Positions 29,164 through 37,974 of a stretch of 64,000 nucleotides of DNA are shown piece by piece. The stretch's first letter is position 1. The number at the start of each line of letters is the position of its first letter. The notes below the pieces were generated by a model. It saw nothing but the letters and a program-made list of their open reading frames with translations. It was not told the DNA's origin and made no database searches. Origin of the DNA: Hymenobacter qilianensis (GTDB taxonomy: Bacteria > Bacteroidota > Bacteroidia > Cytophagales > Hymenobacteraceae); NCBI RefSeq assembly GCF_014489555.1, contig NZ_CP060784.1, positions 2,046,001 through 2,110,000 on the forward strand, read 5' to 3'. A program made the position numbers and the translations under genes.

Positions 29164-31212
29164 TTACCGAGCTACAATCAACTGTTGGCCGGGCTTCACC
29201 GCGTCTGACTTCAGGTTGTTGAGCTTCCGCAACTGGTCCACCGTTACGCCCTCGTAGCGGCGTGAGATGTTGTAGAGCGTATCGCCGGGCTGCACCAGAT
29301 GTACCTTCTTCATAGCGGCGCTGGTGGATGACACTTTGGGGCTGGGCTTGGTCGACGCTACGCGCGGGGCTGGCTCCTCAGTGGGCTGGGGGGCATTTTG
29401 GGCTAGAGATTCCGCGTTGGCGGGCATATAAAAAATCAGCTTCTGACCCGGCGATAAGCCCACTGACTTCAACTGATTCCAAGCCATGAGCTGCGCCACG
29501 CTTACCCCTTTAGTGCGAGCCAGCTTCTCCAGAAAGTCACCTTTGCGCACGATGTACTCGGTGGGCAGGCTATCCTGCGCTGTTTCGGTAGTGGCAGCAA
29601 ACGTAGTACCGGTGGCTACTACGCCCGAATCAACTTTAGCTGTAGCCGCTACCGGCTTCAACGCAACAGCCTTGCTGCTGGGAGCAGCTACATTCTGCTC
29701 CGCTATAGCTATAGTAGCTGGATCCTCTTCTTCCTCAACTGCTTCAGCTATTGAAGCTTGAGCAGGCCTCGCTGACACGGTTTTTGCTACTGTGGGGGGC
29801 ATTTTTACGGCCATCAATGGTAGCTTTTCGGGCACCACCAGCCGGTTAGCAGCCACCATCTTTGTGCTTGGCGCAGCCTTTTCAGTGACTGGCAGCAGAA
29901 CAACCAGCTGTTGCTTTGGCACTAGCGCCTTGCCACGCTGCAAGCTGTTCCAGCGGGCCAGTTGAGTCGTTGTTACATCATAGCGGGCCGCTATGGCTCG
30001 AACCGTCTCGCCGCGCTTCACCGTATGACGCACTTTGCGCTGGCGTGGCTCGGTTGGTGCCGGTTTACTGTTGGCTGCTACAGCCGTAGAGCTGAAGCCA
30101 AAGCCCTGGAAATCAGGCAAGCGAGGCGTGAGAGGAGAGGGTGGCGGTACCGATACTTTGCAAAAATCCAGAAACAGGTTTCGGTCCTGAGCAGCTAATT
30201 CCTGCCGCACCCGCACGGGCACTTTCAGGGAATAATTGCGAAGCGTTTCGGGAATGTAGGGTTTGCGCAACTCAGGATTGTAGCGCGAAACAGCGGCCGA
30301 ATCGAGCCCAAACTGAGCCGAAAACTTGCGCAAATCCAACGACCGGCCCGAAATAAGCAGCGTGTCCATCGGCTCCGGATATTGGTACCGTAGCGAATCC
30401 GAGTGCAGCCTGTGCTCCCGCGCGTATTGCAGCGAATAGAAAGTAGCCGTGAACGTTGGTACGTAGTTGCGCGTCTCTTTCGGCAGATAAGGGTAAATAG
30501 CCCAGAAATCGCGCTTGCCGCCTGACTTGACAATGGCGCGGCGAATGTTGCCGGAGCCGTAGTTATAGGCAGCCAACACCAGTTCCCAATCGCCAAACAT
30601 GCGGTATAAGTCGCGCAGGTACTTGCAGGCCGCCTCCGTCGATTTCTCGGGGTCCATGCGCTCATCCACATACTCATTGCGCACGAGCCGGAGGTCGCTG
30701 GCGGTAGGGCCCATGAACTGCCACAAGCCCAGCGCACCTACCCGCGACTTCGCCTGCGGTAGCAACGCCGATTCCACTACTGCCAGATATTTCAAATCCT
30801 GCGGCAGGTTGTACTTAGCCAGATATTTCTCAAACAGCGGGAAATACAGGTTCTGCCGCTCCAGAATGCGCTGCGTATACGTTCGGTTGCGTACGGTAAA
30901 GTAGTCCACAAAGCTCATAACGGAGTTGTTGAACGTATGCGGCACGTCGGTTTCCAGACAGGCAATACGATCAGCAACAAGGTCGCGAACGGCGGGGGGC
31001 TTTTGCAGCCAGCGAAGCCGGGCTGTATCAATCAATACAGGCTCGATGAACACGAGCGTGTCCGGCAGCAGCTCGATAGACACGCGGGTCGTATCGTAGT
31101 TGGCACGCTGAACGTCCGGTTTCGGATTAGCGAGCTTTTGGGCCGCCGCTGGGCGGGCAACAGCAAGGGTCAGCAGAAATAGAACGGCAGTGCGCAACAA
31201 CGATTTTTTCAT
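29164..31212 (-). CDS. MltD-like membrane-bound lytic transglycosylase with three LysM domains
   Basis: The protein has 682 residues with signal peptide MKKSLLRTAVLFLLTLAVARPAAA. The SLT catalytic domain shows the catalytic Glu in AVVESALLPQAKS, with GLWQFMGPTA and AAYNYGSGNI. Three LysM repeats follow, near residues 395, 555 and 640 (HTVKRGETV, YIVRKGDFL, HLVQPGDTL), with Ala/Pro/Thr-rich linkers. It cleaves peptidoglycan in the periplasm or at the outer membrane. Its ATG overlaps the gatA stop by one base (TGATG), so it is translationally coupled to gatA. Three motif copies occur (29388, 29794, 30994). Confidence 0.92.
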   Translation of the reverse strand: MKKSLLRTAVLFLLTLAVARPAAAQKLANPKPDVQRANYDTTRVSIELLPDTLVFIEPVLIDTARLRWLQKPPAVRDLVADRIACLETDVPHTFNNSVMSFVDYFTVRNRTYTQRILERQNLYFPLFEKYLAKYNLPQDLKYLAVVESALLPQAKSRVGALGLWQFMGPTASDLRLVRNEYVDERMDPEKSTEAACKYLRDLYRMFGDWELVLAAYNYGSGNIRRAIVKSGGKRDFWAIYPYLPKETRNYVPTFTATFYSLQYAREHRLHSDSLRYQYPEPMDTLLISGRSLDLRKFSAQFGLDSAAVSRYNPELRKPYIPETLRNYSLKVPVRVRQELAAQDRNLFLDFCKVSVPPPSPLTPRLPDFQGFGFSSTAVAANSKPAPTEPRQRKVRHTVKRGETVRAIAARYDVTTTQLARWNSLQRGKALVPKQQLVVLLPVTEKAAPSTKMVAANRLVVPEKLPLMAVKMPPTVAKTVSARPAQASIAEAVEEEEDPATIAIAEQNVAAPSSKAVALKPVAATAKVDSGVVATGTTFAATTETAQDSLPTEYIVRKGDFLEKLARTKGVSVAQLMAWNQLKSVGLSPGQKLIFYMPANAESLAQNAPQPTEEPAPRVASTKPSPKVSSTSAAMKKVHLVQPGDTLYNISRRYEGVTVDQLRKLNNLKSDAVKPGQQLIVAR

Positions 31213-32651
31213 CAGGGCAAAACAGGCGTGAGCGATTCCGTTACAGATTTGGCGAAGGCCAGTAGATGTTCCTCGCGGAAAGCTCCGCTCAGAATTTGCA
31301 GCCCAATGGGCAACCCCGCCGCGTCGTGTCCGGCTGGTACTGATACGGCCGGCACACCGGCCAGCGAAGCCTGTACCGTGAAAATATCAGCCAGGTACAT
31401 GGCTAGTGTATCTTGTTCATTTTCCCCAATCCGGAATGCCGTGGTGGGCGTAGTCGGAAGCACCAAGAAATCATACTGGCGCAATAATTCGTCCGTTTTC
31501 TCTTTGATCAAACGTCGAACGCGTTGAGCTTTGGTATAATAAGCATCGTAATAATCAGCTGATAATACGAAGGTGCCCAGCAAGATACGGCGTTGTACCT
31601 CAGGGCCAAAGCCTTGCGACCTGGTTTTTTTATACAATGACTCCAGATCTGTTGCATCCGAGGCCCGATAACCAAACTTTACCCCATCGTAACGGCTCAG
31701 GTTGGAGCTGGCCTCGGCAGTGGTCAGGATGTAGTAGGAGGGAACGATATAGTCGAGATAGGGGAAGTCAACTGCCTCCACCACATGCCCCTGACCACGC
31801 AGTACATCAAGAACAGTTTCCGTAGCCGCCTTTATTTCTGGGTTCAGCCCTGGGCTTTCCAGGCAGTCGCGGATGTAGCCAATGCGTACATGAGGAGCAG
31901 GAGTTAGTAGCTCACTGTACGCCGGTACCGGCTGCTGGCTAACGGTACTATCAAAGTTGTCGGGGCCCGCCATTACCTCTAGCAGCAAGGCCGCATCATC
32001 AACGGAATGCGTTAGCGTACCTATTTGATCAAAAGAAGACGCGTAGGCCACCAATCCATAGCGGGAAATTCGTGAATAAGTAGGTTTAAACCCTACTATC
32101 CCGCAGAAAGCGGCCGGCTGACGCACCGACCCACCCGTATCGGAGCCAATGGAAGCCAAGCACAGATCGGCCTGTACGGCAACGGCTGAGCCACCTGAAG
32201 AGCCGCCGGGTACCCGGTCCGGGTCGATGGCATTGCGAGCGGGCCCGAAATAAGACGTCTCGTTGGAGGCGCCCATCGCAAACTCATCGCAGTTTTGCCG
32301 GCCAATAATGATGGCATCAGCATCAAGCAGGCGCTGCACGGCCGTACCGGTGTAAAGCGACTTGAAGCCGTCGAGAATATGGCTGCTGGACTGTAGCGCG
32401 TGGTCTTTGTAAGCCAGCACGTCTTTCAAACCGATAACCATACCCGCCAGCTTCCCGGCGGTACCTGCCGCCAGCTTGACATCTACAGCGTCGGCCTGAG
32501 CCAACGCTTCATCAGTGAATACTTCGAGGAAAGCATTCAGATGGCTATGCTTCTGAATGTTATCCAGATAATACTCCACGAGCTGACGACAGGTGGTAGT
32601 GCCTGCCGTCAGCTCGTCGCGAACTTCGGTAAGTGAATTAAAACGTCTCAA
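31212..32651 (-). CDS. gatA: Asp/Glu-tRNA amidotransferase subunit A
   Basis: The protein has about 479 residues. The amidase signature is complete: catalytic Lys in GLKDVLAYKDH, the Gly/Ser loop GGSSGGSAVAV with the cis-Ser, and the nucleophile Ser in GSDTGGSVRQPA. GatA releases ammonia from glutamine for GatB to amidate misacylated tRNA. I chose TTG 32651 (LRRFNSLTEV), which leaves 13 bases after tatA; the frame reaches back to ATG 32723 inside tatA, giving a 24-residue tail not typical of GatA. gatB and gatC are not nearby. Confidence 0.93.
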   Translation of the reverse strand: MRRFNSLTEVRDELTAGTTTCRQLVEYYLDNIQKHSHLNAFLEVFTDEALAQADAVDVKLAAGTAGKLAGMVIGLKDVLAYKDHALQSSSHILDGFKSLYTGTAVQRLLDADAIIIGRQNCDEFAMGASNETSYFGPARNAIDPDRVPGGSSGGSAVAVQADLCLASIGSDTGGSVRQPAAFCGIVGFKPTYSRISRYGLVAYASSFDQIGTLTHSVDDAALLLEVMAGPDNFDSTVSQQPVPAYSELLTPAPHVRIGYIRDCLESPGLNPEIKAATETVLDVLRGQGHVVEAVDFPYLDYIVPSYYILTTAEASSNLSRYDGVKFGYRASDATDLESLYKKTRSQGFGPEVQRRILLGTFVLSADYYDAYYTKAQRVRRLIKEKTDELLRQYDFLVLPTTPTTAFRIGENEQDTLAMYLADIFTVQASLAGVPAVSVPAGHDAAGLPIGLQILSGAFREEHLLAFAKSVTESLTPVLP

Positions 32652-32664
32652 AGGATACGGGCAA

Positions 32665-33078
32665 TCAATTGGATGACTGGTCGAGGCGGGGCCGCTCGGG
32701 AGCAGGCTGGGGGGCAATTTCACCGTCAGCAGGCTGTGCTATGCTCGTTCCGGTAACAGGATGTTCCATCGAGGTCATAGTGGTTACAGCAGGCTGATCA
32801 GCAGAAGATGGTTGCTGAGCTGTGTCATAGCTTGGAACGCTGGGAGCAGCATAAGCAGTGGGCTGCTGATACGGCTGGTTTTGCTTTGGCAGACCCGCGT
32901 TTTCAATCTCGCTGCGAATTTCGCTGGAGGCATCCTTAAACTCGCGGATACCTTTGCCGAGGCCACGCGCCAGCTCCGGGATTTTATTTGCCCCGAAGAA
33001 GATGAGAATAACGACCAGAATCAGCATGATTTCGCCGCCGCCAAGGTCGCCTAAGAACAGGAAAAGAGGAGTGCTCAT
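32665..33078 (-). CDS. tatA: Twin-arginine translocase subunit TatA/TatE, long form
   Basis: The protein has 137 residues. A short N terminus and one membrane helix (EIMLILVVILIFFGANKIP) precede the amphipathic helix [16 protein letters not shown] typical of TatA. The C-terminal ~75 residues are Gln/Pro/Ser-rich and low in complexity. It pairs with a second, shorter tatA nine bases upstream on the same strand. Multiple TatA copies form the pore for folded proteins. No tatC was seen in the window. Confidence 0.9.
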   Translation of the reverse strand: MSTPLFLFLGDLGGGEIMLILVVILIFFGANKIPELARGLGKGIREFKDASSEIRSEIENAGLPKQNQPYQQPTAYAAPSVPSYDTAQQPSSADQPAVTTMTSMEHPVTGTSIAQPADGEIAPQPAPERPRLDQSSN

Positions 33079-33087
33079 GGCTACTAC

Positions 33088-33309
33088 TTACAATCGAGTG
33101 TTGGTAGGGTCATTCGGATTCACCGGCCGGTCCCGAAACTCAGGCTTATCTTCTTTGGTGGCATCCTTAAACTCGCGGATACCTTTGCCAAGGCCTTTGG
33201 CCAGCTCCGGAATCTTGCGGGCCCCGAAGAGTAAAATAATGACGAATAAGATCAGCAGTATCTCGGTTGTACCGAAGTTGCCAATCAGGAAAAGCGAACC
33301 AAATGTCAT
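33088..33309 (-). CDS. tatA: Twin-arginine translocase subunit TatA/TatE, short form
   Basis: The protein has 73 residues. One membrane segment ([20 protein letters not shown]) is followed by the amphipathic helix [18 protein letters not shown], nearly identical to the neighbouring long TatA. A tandem duplication is therefore likely. It is first in the tatA-tatA-gatA-transglycosylase run. Length is within the usual range for TatA/E. Confidence 0.92.
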   Translation of the reverse strand: MTFGSLFLIGNFGTTEILLILFVIILLFGARKIPELAKGLGKGIREFKDATKEDKPEFRDRPVNPNDPTNTRL

Positions 33310-33651
33310 AATGGAGAGGCGCTCAGGCCGTTTGGGAGGAACAAACCAAGTATACGCAAGTCGGTATGCGACAGGATTGGTAAAGGTACCGGTTAATTTT
33401 AAAAATTGCTGCGGATAACCACTTTAGCTTGGTAACAGGTGGGGGGCTTTTTCGCCGAACCTAAATCCGTTGCTCGTGTTTTTGCCGTATTAAAAAGTTG
33501 CCTGTCGTGAACGTTAAAATGTTTTAACGTGCAAAAGTCTAATTTCATCGGTTTGAATCGCAGTTTCGTAGCGTAAGTATGATTACTTTGTGATGGCTAA
33601 ATGCGTTTGAAATCAAAGTATTAGTGTTATTTCCCGCCTTTCCCTTTTCCT
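33310..33651. other. Divergent promoter region, no gene seen
   Basis: About 340 bases between divergent genes. It holds a GGGGGGC motif copy at 33441, a 9+9 bp palindrome at 33511-33530 and AT-rich sequence. An element TTacTTTG near 33585-33592, one base off the TAnnTTTG consensus, could start the GAF-LytTR transcript. No RNA gene was recognised. Confidence 0.55.
33511..33530. promoter_or_regulatory. Palindrome, candidate operator
   Basis: acgttaaaa and ttttaacgt are perfect complements, with two bases between them. It lies about 120 bases before the GAF-LytTR gene and about 200 before tatA, where a dimeric regulator could act on either promoter. There is no T run, so it is not a terminator. 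The binding protein is unknown. Confidence 0.4.
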
Positions 33652-34619
33652 ATGCCTGCCAAGCCAGTTCCGTCCACTAAAGCTTCTTCACTTCCCTTTG
33701 CCGCGTTGGGTAAAGAAAGTGAGGCCGTGCGACTGGAAGTACTGCGCAATTATCAGATTCTGGATACGCCCCTGAACAGGTGTTCGACGATCTGGCGCAA
33801 TTAGCGGGCTTTATCTGCGGAACGCCTATTTCTCTGGTATCCCTGATAGACGCGGAAAGGCAATGGTTTAAGGCTAAAGTGGGTTGGGATGCCAGCGACA
33901 GTACGGATCGGGATGTGGCCTTTTGTCAGCACACGATACTGGGAGAAGATGTGTTCGAAATTGAGGACACCACCAAGGATCCGATGTTTTGCGATAATCC
34001 GCTGGTAACGGCTTCGCCAAGTATTCGCTTCTATGCGGGCGCTCCGCTCATAACGCCTGAAGGAGTTCCGCTAGGCACCATTTGCGCCCTCGACACGGTA
34101 CCTCACCGCCTCACCGATGCCCAGCGAAATGCCCTCCGCATTGTGGCCCGCGAAGTAGTATCGCACCTGGAGCTGCGCCGGGCGCGCCAGCAGCTAGAGC
34201 AGGAGCAACGCAAGCTGGACGGCCTCTTGCGCATGGCCAACGACGCGGCGGAGTCCTTATATATGGGCAGCAAGGCCGAGATTTTTATTAAGCAGGAAAA
34301 CAAGCTCTTGCGGGTAGAAACGGCTGATATACGCTATGTCGAGGCCCTCGGCGACTATGTGAATATCTACGTAGCAAAGGAGCGGTATACTGTGTACAGC
34401 ACGATGAAGGAGTTGGAGGCGAAGCTACCGGCCCGTGATTTTGTGCGTGTACACCGCAAATACATTGTACGACTCGATTGCATTGTGGCCATTGAAGCTG
34501 ATTCTGCACTTATTGCTGGCGCCCGCAACTGGCATTCTGATAGTGGAAGCAATACGTTGCCAATTCCCATCGGCAACTCCTACAAGTCAATCTTGATGAG
34601 CCGGCTTAATCTGGTTTAG
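33652..34619 (+). CDS. GAF domain plus LytTR DNA-binding regulator (one frame break in this assembly)
   Basis: The repaired protein has about 322 residues. ATG 33652 gives MPAKPVPSTKASS. The GAF domain shows VFDDLAQLAGFICGTPISLVSLID, RFYAGAPL and PLGTICALDT. A coiled segment (REVVSHLELRRARQQLEQEQRKL) links it to the LytTR domain (IFIKQENKLLRVETADIRYVEALGDYVN through ARDFVRVHRKYIVRL). LytTR domains bind direct-repeat promoter sites. The frame breaks at a C4 run near 33770, and one extra C restores QILDTPPEQVFDD. No partner kinase is adjacent, so the GAF domain may sense a small ligand directly. Confidence 0.85.
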
Positions 34620-35069
34620 CGTTACGTAAACGCTGTAGGTCGGCTGGTTGCTTAAAAAGTTGTACCTCAAAACGTAATATTCACCGAGTAAATAAGCGAG
34701 TTCGGCGAATAGAATTTTTATACAATTGAAAAGAGCTTATCTTTCGGGCTGTTATCGGAGTGTTTAACCTGAATGTTAGCCTTGAAGGTATTTCTTGACT
34801 TCTTATTTAGGTGAGGTTTTCTGATAGCTAAGTTTGTTTTCATAGCTCAGAAAGGCACCGTGCACTGCACGGTGTTTTTTTATGCCCGCTGGTTTGCTGG
34901 CTTATAAGAAGGCACATCAGAAAAATAGTTGTCCATTGATTTCTTGTTTAAATTCAAAAGACTGGGCTGTGGAGTTTCTGCTGGCTGAGCAGAATTAATA
35001 CGTCACGCTGATTCTGGTAAACGCTGGATTGTCCGTAGGTTTGCGACCGGTCAAATTTGCCCCCCAGCC
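34620..35069. other. Long AT-rich spacer, no protein gene seen
   Basis: About 450 bases after the GAF-LytTR gene. It holds a strong hairpin with T7 at 34856-34881, far from either flanking gene, and a TAagTTTG octamer at 34829-34836. A motif copy (35060) sits directly before the LD-carboxypeptidase ATG. A short non-coding transcript ending at the hairpin is possible but not shown. Confidence 0.5.
34856..34881 (+). terminator. Isolated intrinsic terminator
   Basis: caccgtgca (34856-34864) and tgcacggtg (34866-34874) form a perfect nine-base-pair stem, followed by seven T. It lies about 240 bases behind the GAF-LytTR stop, so it ends either a long 3' tail or a small RNA that starts inside this spacer. 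Confidence 0.8.
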
Positions 35070-36004
35070 ATGCCTACTGCCCCTCCTGTCCTGCGTTCCG
35101 GCGACCGAGTCGCTATTGTGTGCCCTGCCCGTAAAGTTACCCATCAGGAACTGGAGGCATCTATTGCTATTCTGACTGCCTGGGGCCTGGAAGTAGTATT
35201 GGGAGCTACCGTAACCGCCCAGCATCATCAGTTTGCCGGCCCCGACGAGCTGCGCCGCCAGGATATTCAGCAGCAGCTCGACGACCCCAGCATTCGCGCC
35301 ATCTTGTGCGCCCGTGGCGGCTACGGCACTACGCGCATCATCGACCAACTAGAATTTTCGCGCTTTGCCGATAACCCCAAATGGATTGCGGGCTTCAGCG
35401 ACATCACTACGCTTAATTGCCACTTGCTGGCGCTGGGCCACGAGAGTATTCACGGCGTAATGCCGCTGCTCTTCAATCAGGAAGGAGGGGAGGAGGCATT
35501 GGAAAGCCTGCGGCGCGCTTTATTCGGGGAGCCCATTAGCTATTTTGCCCCCAGCACGCATTTAACCGCCTGGGTAGCGCTACCGGCGAGCTGATTGGCG
35601 GCAATCTGAGCCTACTGCAAACTATTACCGGCACGGCCTCCGACTGCTCGCTGGCTGGTCGTATTTTGTTTATTGAGGACATCGATGAGTATCTGTACAA
35701 CATCGACCGCATGATGGTACACCTCGACCGTACCGGCAAGCTTGCCAGCCTGGCAGGGTTGCTGGTGGGGCATTTCACCGATTCCAACGATAACCTAATT
35801 CCTTTCGGCCAAACACCCTACGAAATCATCCGGACGTATGCCGCCAAGTATGATTTTCCGGTAGCTTATGGCTTTCCGGTGGGTCATGAGCCGCTAAATA
35901 TGGCCTTGATTTGCGGACGCGCCGCCCACATGGTAGTCGATGAAGCTGGTGTGCACCTAAACTATGTGAGTGTAGCTCAGCACACGGAAGCGGCCCTAGG
36001 TTAG
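35070..36004 (+). CDS. LD-carboxypeptidase, S66 family (one frame break in this assembly)
   Basis: The repaired protein has about 311 residues. The N-terminal Rossmann-like part includes RGGYGTTRIID. The nucleophile Ser is in WIAGFSDITTL, with E in FIEDIDEYLYNIDRM and H in FPVGHEP, the Ser-Glu-His triad of S66. Family members remove the terminal D-Ala from L,D-peptides (LdcA) or act on microcin-like peptides (MccF). No signal peptide was seen, so the protein is cytosolic and probably acts in murein recycling. The frame breaks at 35548-35552, a C5 run after TTTTG; one added C gives YFAPQHAFNRLGSATGELIG. Confidence 0.88.
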
Positions 36005-36085
36005 GGCCGCCAAGACAAACAATATGGTTTTTGATATTCGCTGAAATGCTTGGCTAAAAGGTAGTGGCTGTCTACAGGAAAACGC

Positions 36086-36682
36086 ATGCATAGTTTGCCA
36101 GCTTTTGCTTCCTCGCGGCCGGTAGTACTGCTGCCGTACCAGCCAGCGTGGTCACATGAGTTCGCCGAACTAGCCCAGCGTCTGCGGAAAGTGGCGGGCC
36201 CGAGCCTGCTCGAAATCAATCATATCGGCTCCACTGCTGTGCCCAGCCTGTGCGCTAAAGACGTGCTCGATGTACAGATCCAAGTGTCGAGTATAGCGGA
36301 TGTGGGCAGCCTTACGCAGGAGCTTCGCCGTGCAGGTTTCCAGAAAGGGGAAAGCATAACCTGCGACATCTTTAACGGGCTGCCGCCACAATCACCAGAA
36401 CTCTACAAATACTACATGCGCGAACCTTCGGGCGAGCGGCGCATGCATCTGCATATTCGGGAGGCTGGCCGGTTTAATGCCCGTTACGCCCTGCTCTTCC
36501 GCGACTATCTGCGGGCTCAACCCTTGGCTCGGGAAGAATATGGTGAATTGAAGCTTCGGGCAGCAGCGCTATTCCCGTATAGTATTGAGGGGTATCTGTA
36601 TTTGAAAGAACCTGTGTTTCACTTGCTTTATTACGCCGCCGAATTGTGGGCTGAGAAGGTTGGGTGGAAGCCAAGCAGCTAA
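36086..36682 (+). CDS. GrpB family protein (nucleotidyltransferase-like)
   Basis: The protein has 198 residues. The family signature HIGSTAVPSLCAKDVLDVQI (around residue 46) resembles the GrpB/UPF0157 nucleotidyltransferase-like core. The segment PSGERRMHLHIRE follows, and YALLFRDYLRAQP is the conserved C-terminal helix. GrpB proteins are often next to or fused with CoaE dephospho-CoA kinases; here no such partner is seen. Function is not established. Confidence 0.85.
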   Translation: MHSLPAFASSRPVVLLPYQPAWSHEFAELAQRLRKVAGPSLLEINHIGSTAVPSLCAKDVLDVQIQVSSIADVGSLTQELRRAGFQKGESITCDIFNGLPPQSPELYKYYMREPSGERRMHLHIREAGRFNARYALLFRDYLRAQPLAREEYGELKLRAAALFPYSIEGYLYLKEPVFHLLYYAAELWAEKVGWKPSS

Positions 36683-36739
36683 CTGGCAAACGTATTCTCA
36701 CCCAGCTCATTTATTGATTCAAGGTTCCCATGCTATCCA

Positions 36740-36768
36740 AAAAGCCTCCCCTGATCAGGGGAGGCTTT
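36740..36768. terminator. Bidirectional terminator between convergent genes
   Basis: aaaagcctcccctga and tcaggggaggctttt are perfect complements with no extra loop, and A/T runs stand at both ends. It lies between GrpB (+) and the M28 lipoprotein (-). The arms are not built from the dispersed motif. Confidence 0.85.
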
Positions 36769-36793
36769 TGCGGTTTTGAATTTTCTGTGGCCG

Positions 36794-37812
36794 CTACTCA
36801 GCGTACACCGTCTGTAGCACTGTCTGCCCGACGGCTTTGAGCGTACGCCGGTCGATGATGCTCATATTATCCTGCGTAGTGTGGTGGTAGGCAGGAAAAT
36901 AGTCGTCGCCGATGGGCAAGTGGTCGATGATATCGATGGTGCGTACGCCGGCCTGATTGGTGTACACGTGGTCGTCGGTGATGCCGGGGCTGTCTTGAAA
37001 CAGGAAAAAATCGGAGTAGCCGAGGCGGGCGGCCGTATTCCAAACCTTATCTACTACGTCGCGGGCTACTTCGCGGGAGAGCTGCTCACGACTGAACTTG
37101 GCGTTTTGGGCGCCCACCATATCCAGCAAAATGCCATAGCTTGGTTTGTAACCGGCCGGCAACAGGTTTTTAGACCAATACTGCGAACCCAAGCACCAGG
37201 TATCAGTGCCTTGAGCGGCCAGCTTGTTTTGGAGTTTGCTCTGCGTGGCAGTGTCGTACCCATAGTCCTCGGCGTCGAAAAGGATAAAATCGACACCCAC
37301 GGCAGGGGCTGTGCTATCGGACTGCTGGCTCAGAACGCGGGCCATTTCCAGCGCTACCGCTACACCACTGGCCCCATCGCTGGCCCCATCGAGCGGGGCG
37401 TTCGGATTTTGTTTGTCTTTATCGGCGAAGGGGCGCGTGTCCCAATGGGCGAACACCGCAACGCGGCGAGCGGCCTGGGGGGCAAATTGGGCGATGATAT
37501 TGCGGGCACGCAGCATTTTGCCATCCCAGGCCATAGCCTCGAATGGCTGCTCGCGTACCGTCAATCCCATTTGCTTGAACTCCGCCACCAGCCAATCGCC
37601 GCAGGTTGCATGGGCTGGCGAACTAGGCACTCGGGGGCCAAAAGCTACCTGTTTGGCTGTAAAAGCATACGCCGAATCGGCATTGAAGGCGGGGCAGCGC
37701 GCATGGCGGGCTCTTCTGGAGTGGTGGCAGATTCCTGTCGGGTTCTGTCGGGGCAGCCTGTGAGCACTAGCAGTGCAACTACAGCAACAGGAGCAAGACG
37801 AAAAAGCTTCAT
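36794..37812 (-). CDS. M28 family lipoprotein, glutaminyl-cyclase-like (one frame break in this assembly)
   Basis: The repaired protein has about 340 residues. From ATG 37812 (MKLFRLAPVAVVALLVLTGC) it has a lipoprotein signal ending in LTGC. The catalytic domain shows H-W-D in VFAHWDTRPF, D in DGASDGASGVA, ED in LFDAEDYGYD, D in GILLDMVGAQ, and H in YHHTTQDNMS. The sequence type resembles glutaminyl-peptide cyclotransferases more than true aminopeptidases. The frame breaks around 37697-37702, a G4/C4 run; one added base gives FNADSAYAFTAKQVAFGPRV. One motif copy lies at 37477. Confidence 0.82.
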
Positions 37813-37974
37813 AAGGGGCACAGTATCAGCGGGCTTGACTTGGCGCGTTGTTCGTTGGGTGGGCAGCAGACAGTGGGCCGCGCCGGCTTCTGTTTGCGGA
37901 TAAGCAGCAGGGTAAGAAACGCTGGGGGGCTTTTTTATTGCCCTCTGCGGTTCCGGTGGTAGCATTAAGTGCTT

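Noticed and set aside
36881..37903. 340-codon frame on the plus strand opposite the M28 lipoprotein
   Set aside because: The minus-strand frame has clear zinc-ligand motifs and a lipoprotein signal; the plus-strand product has none.
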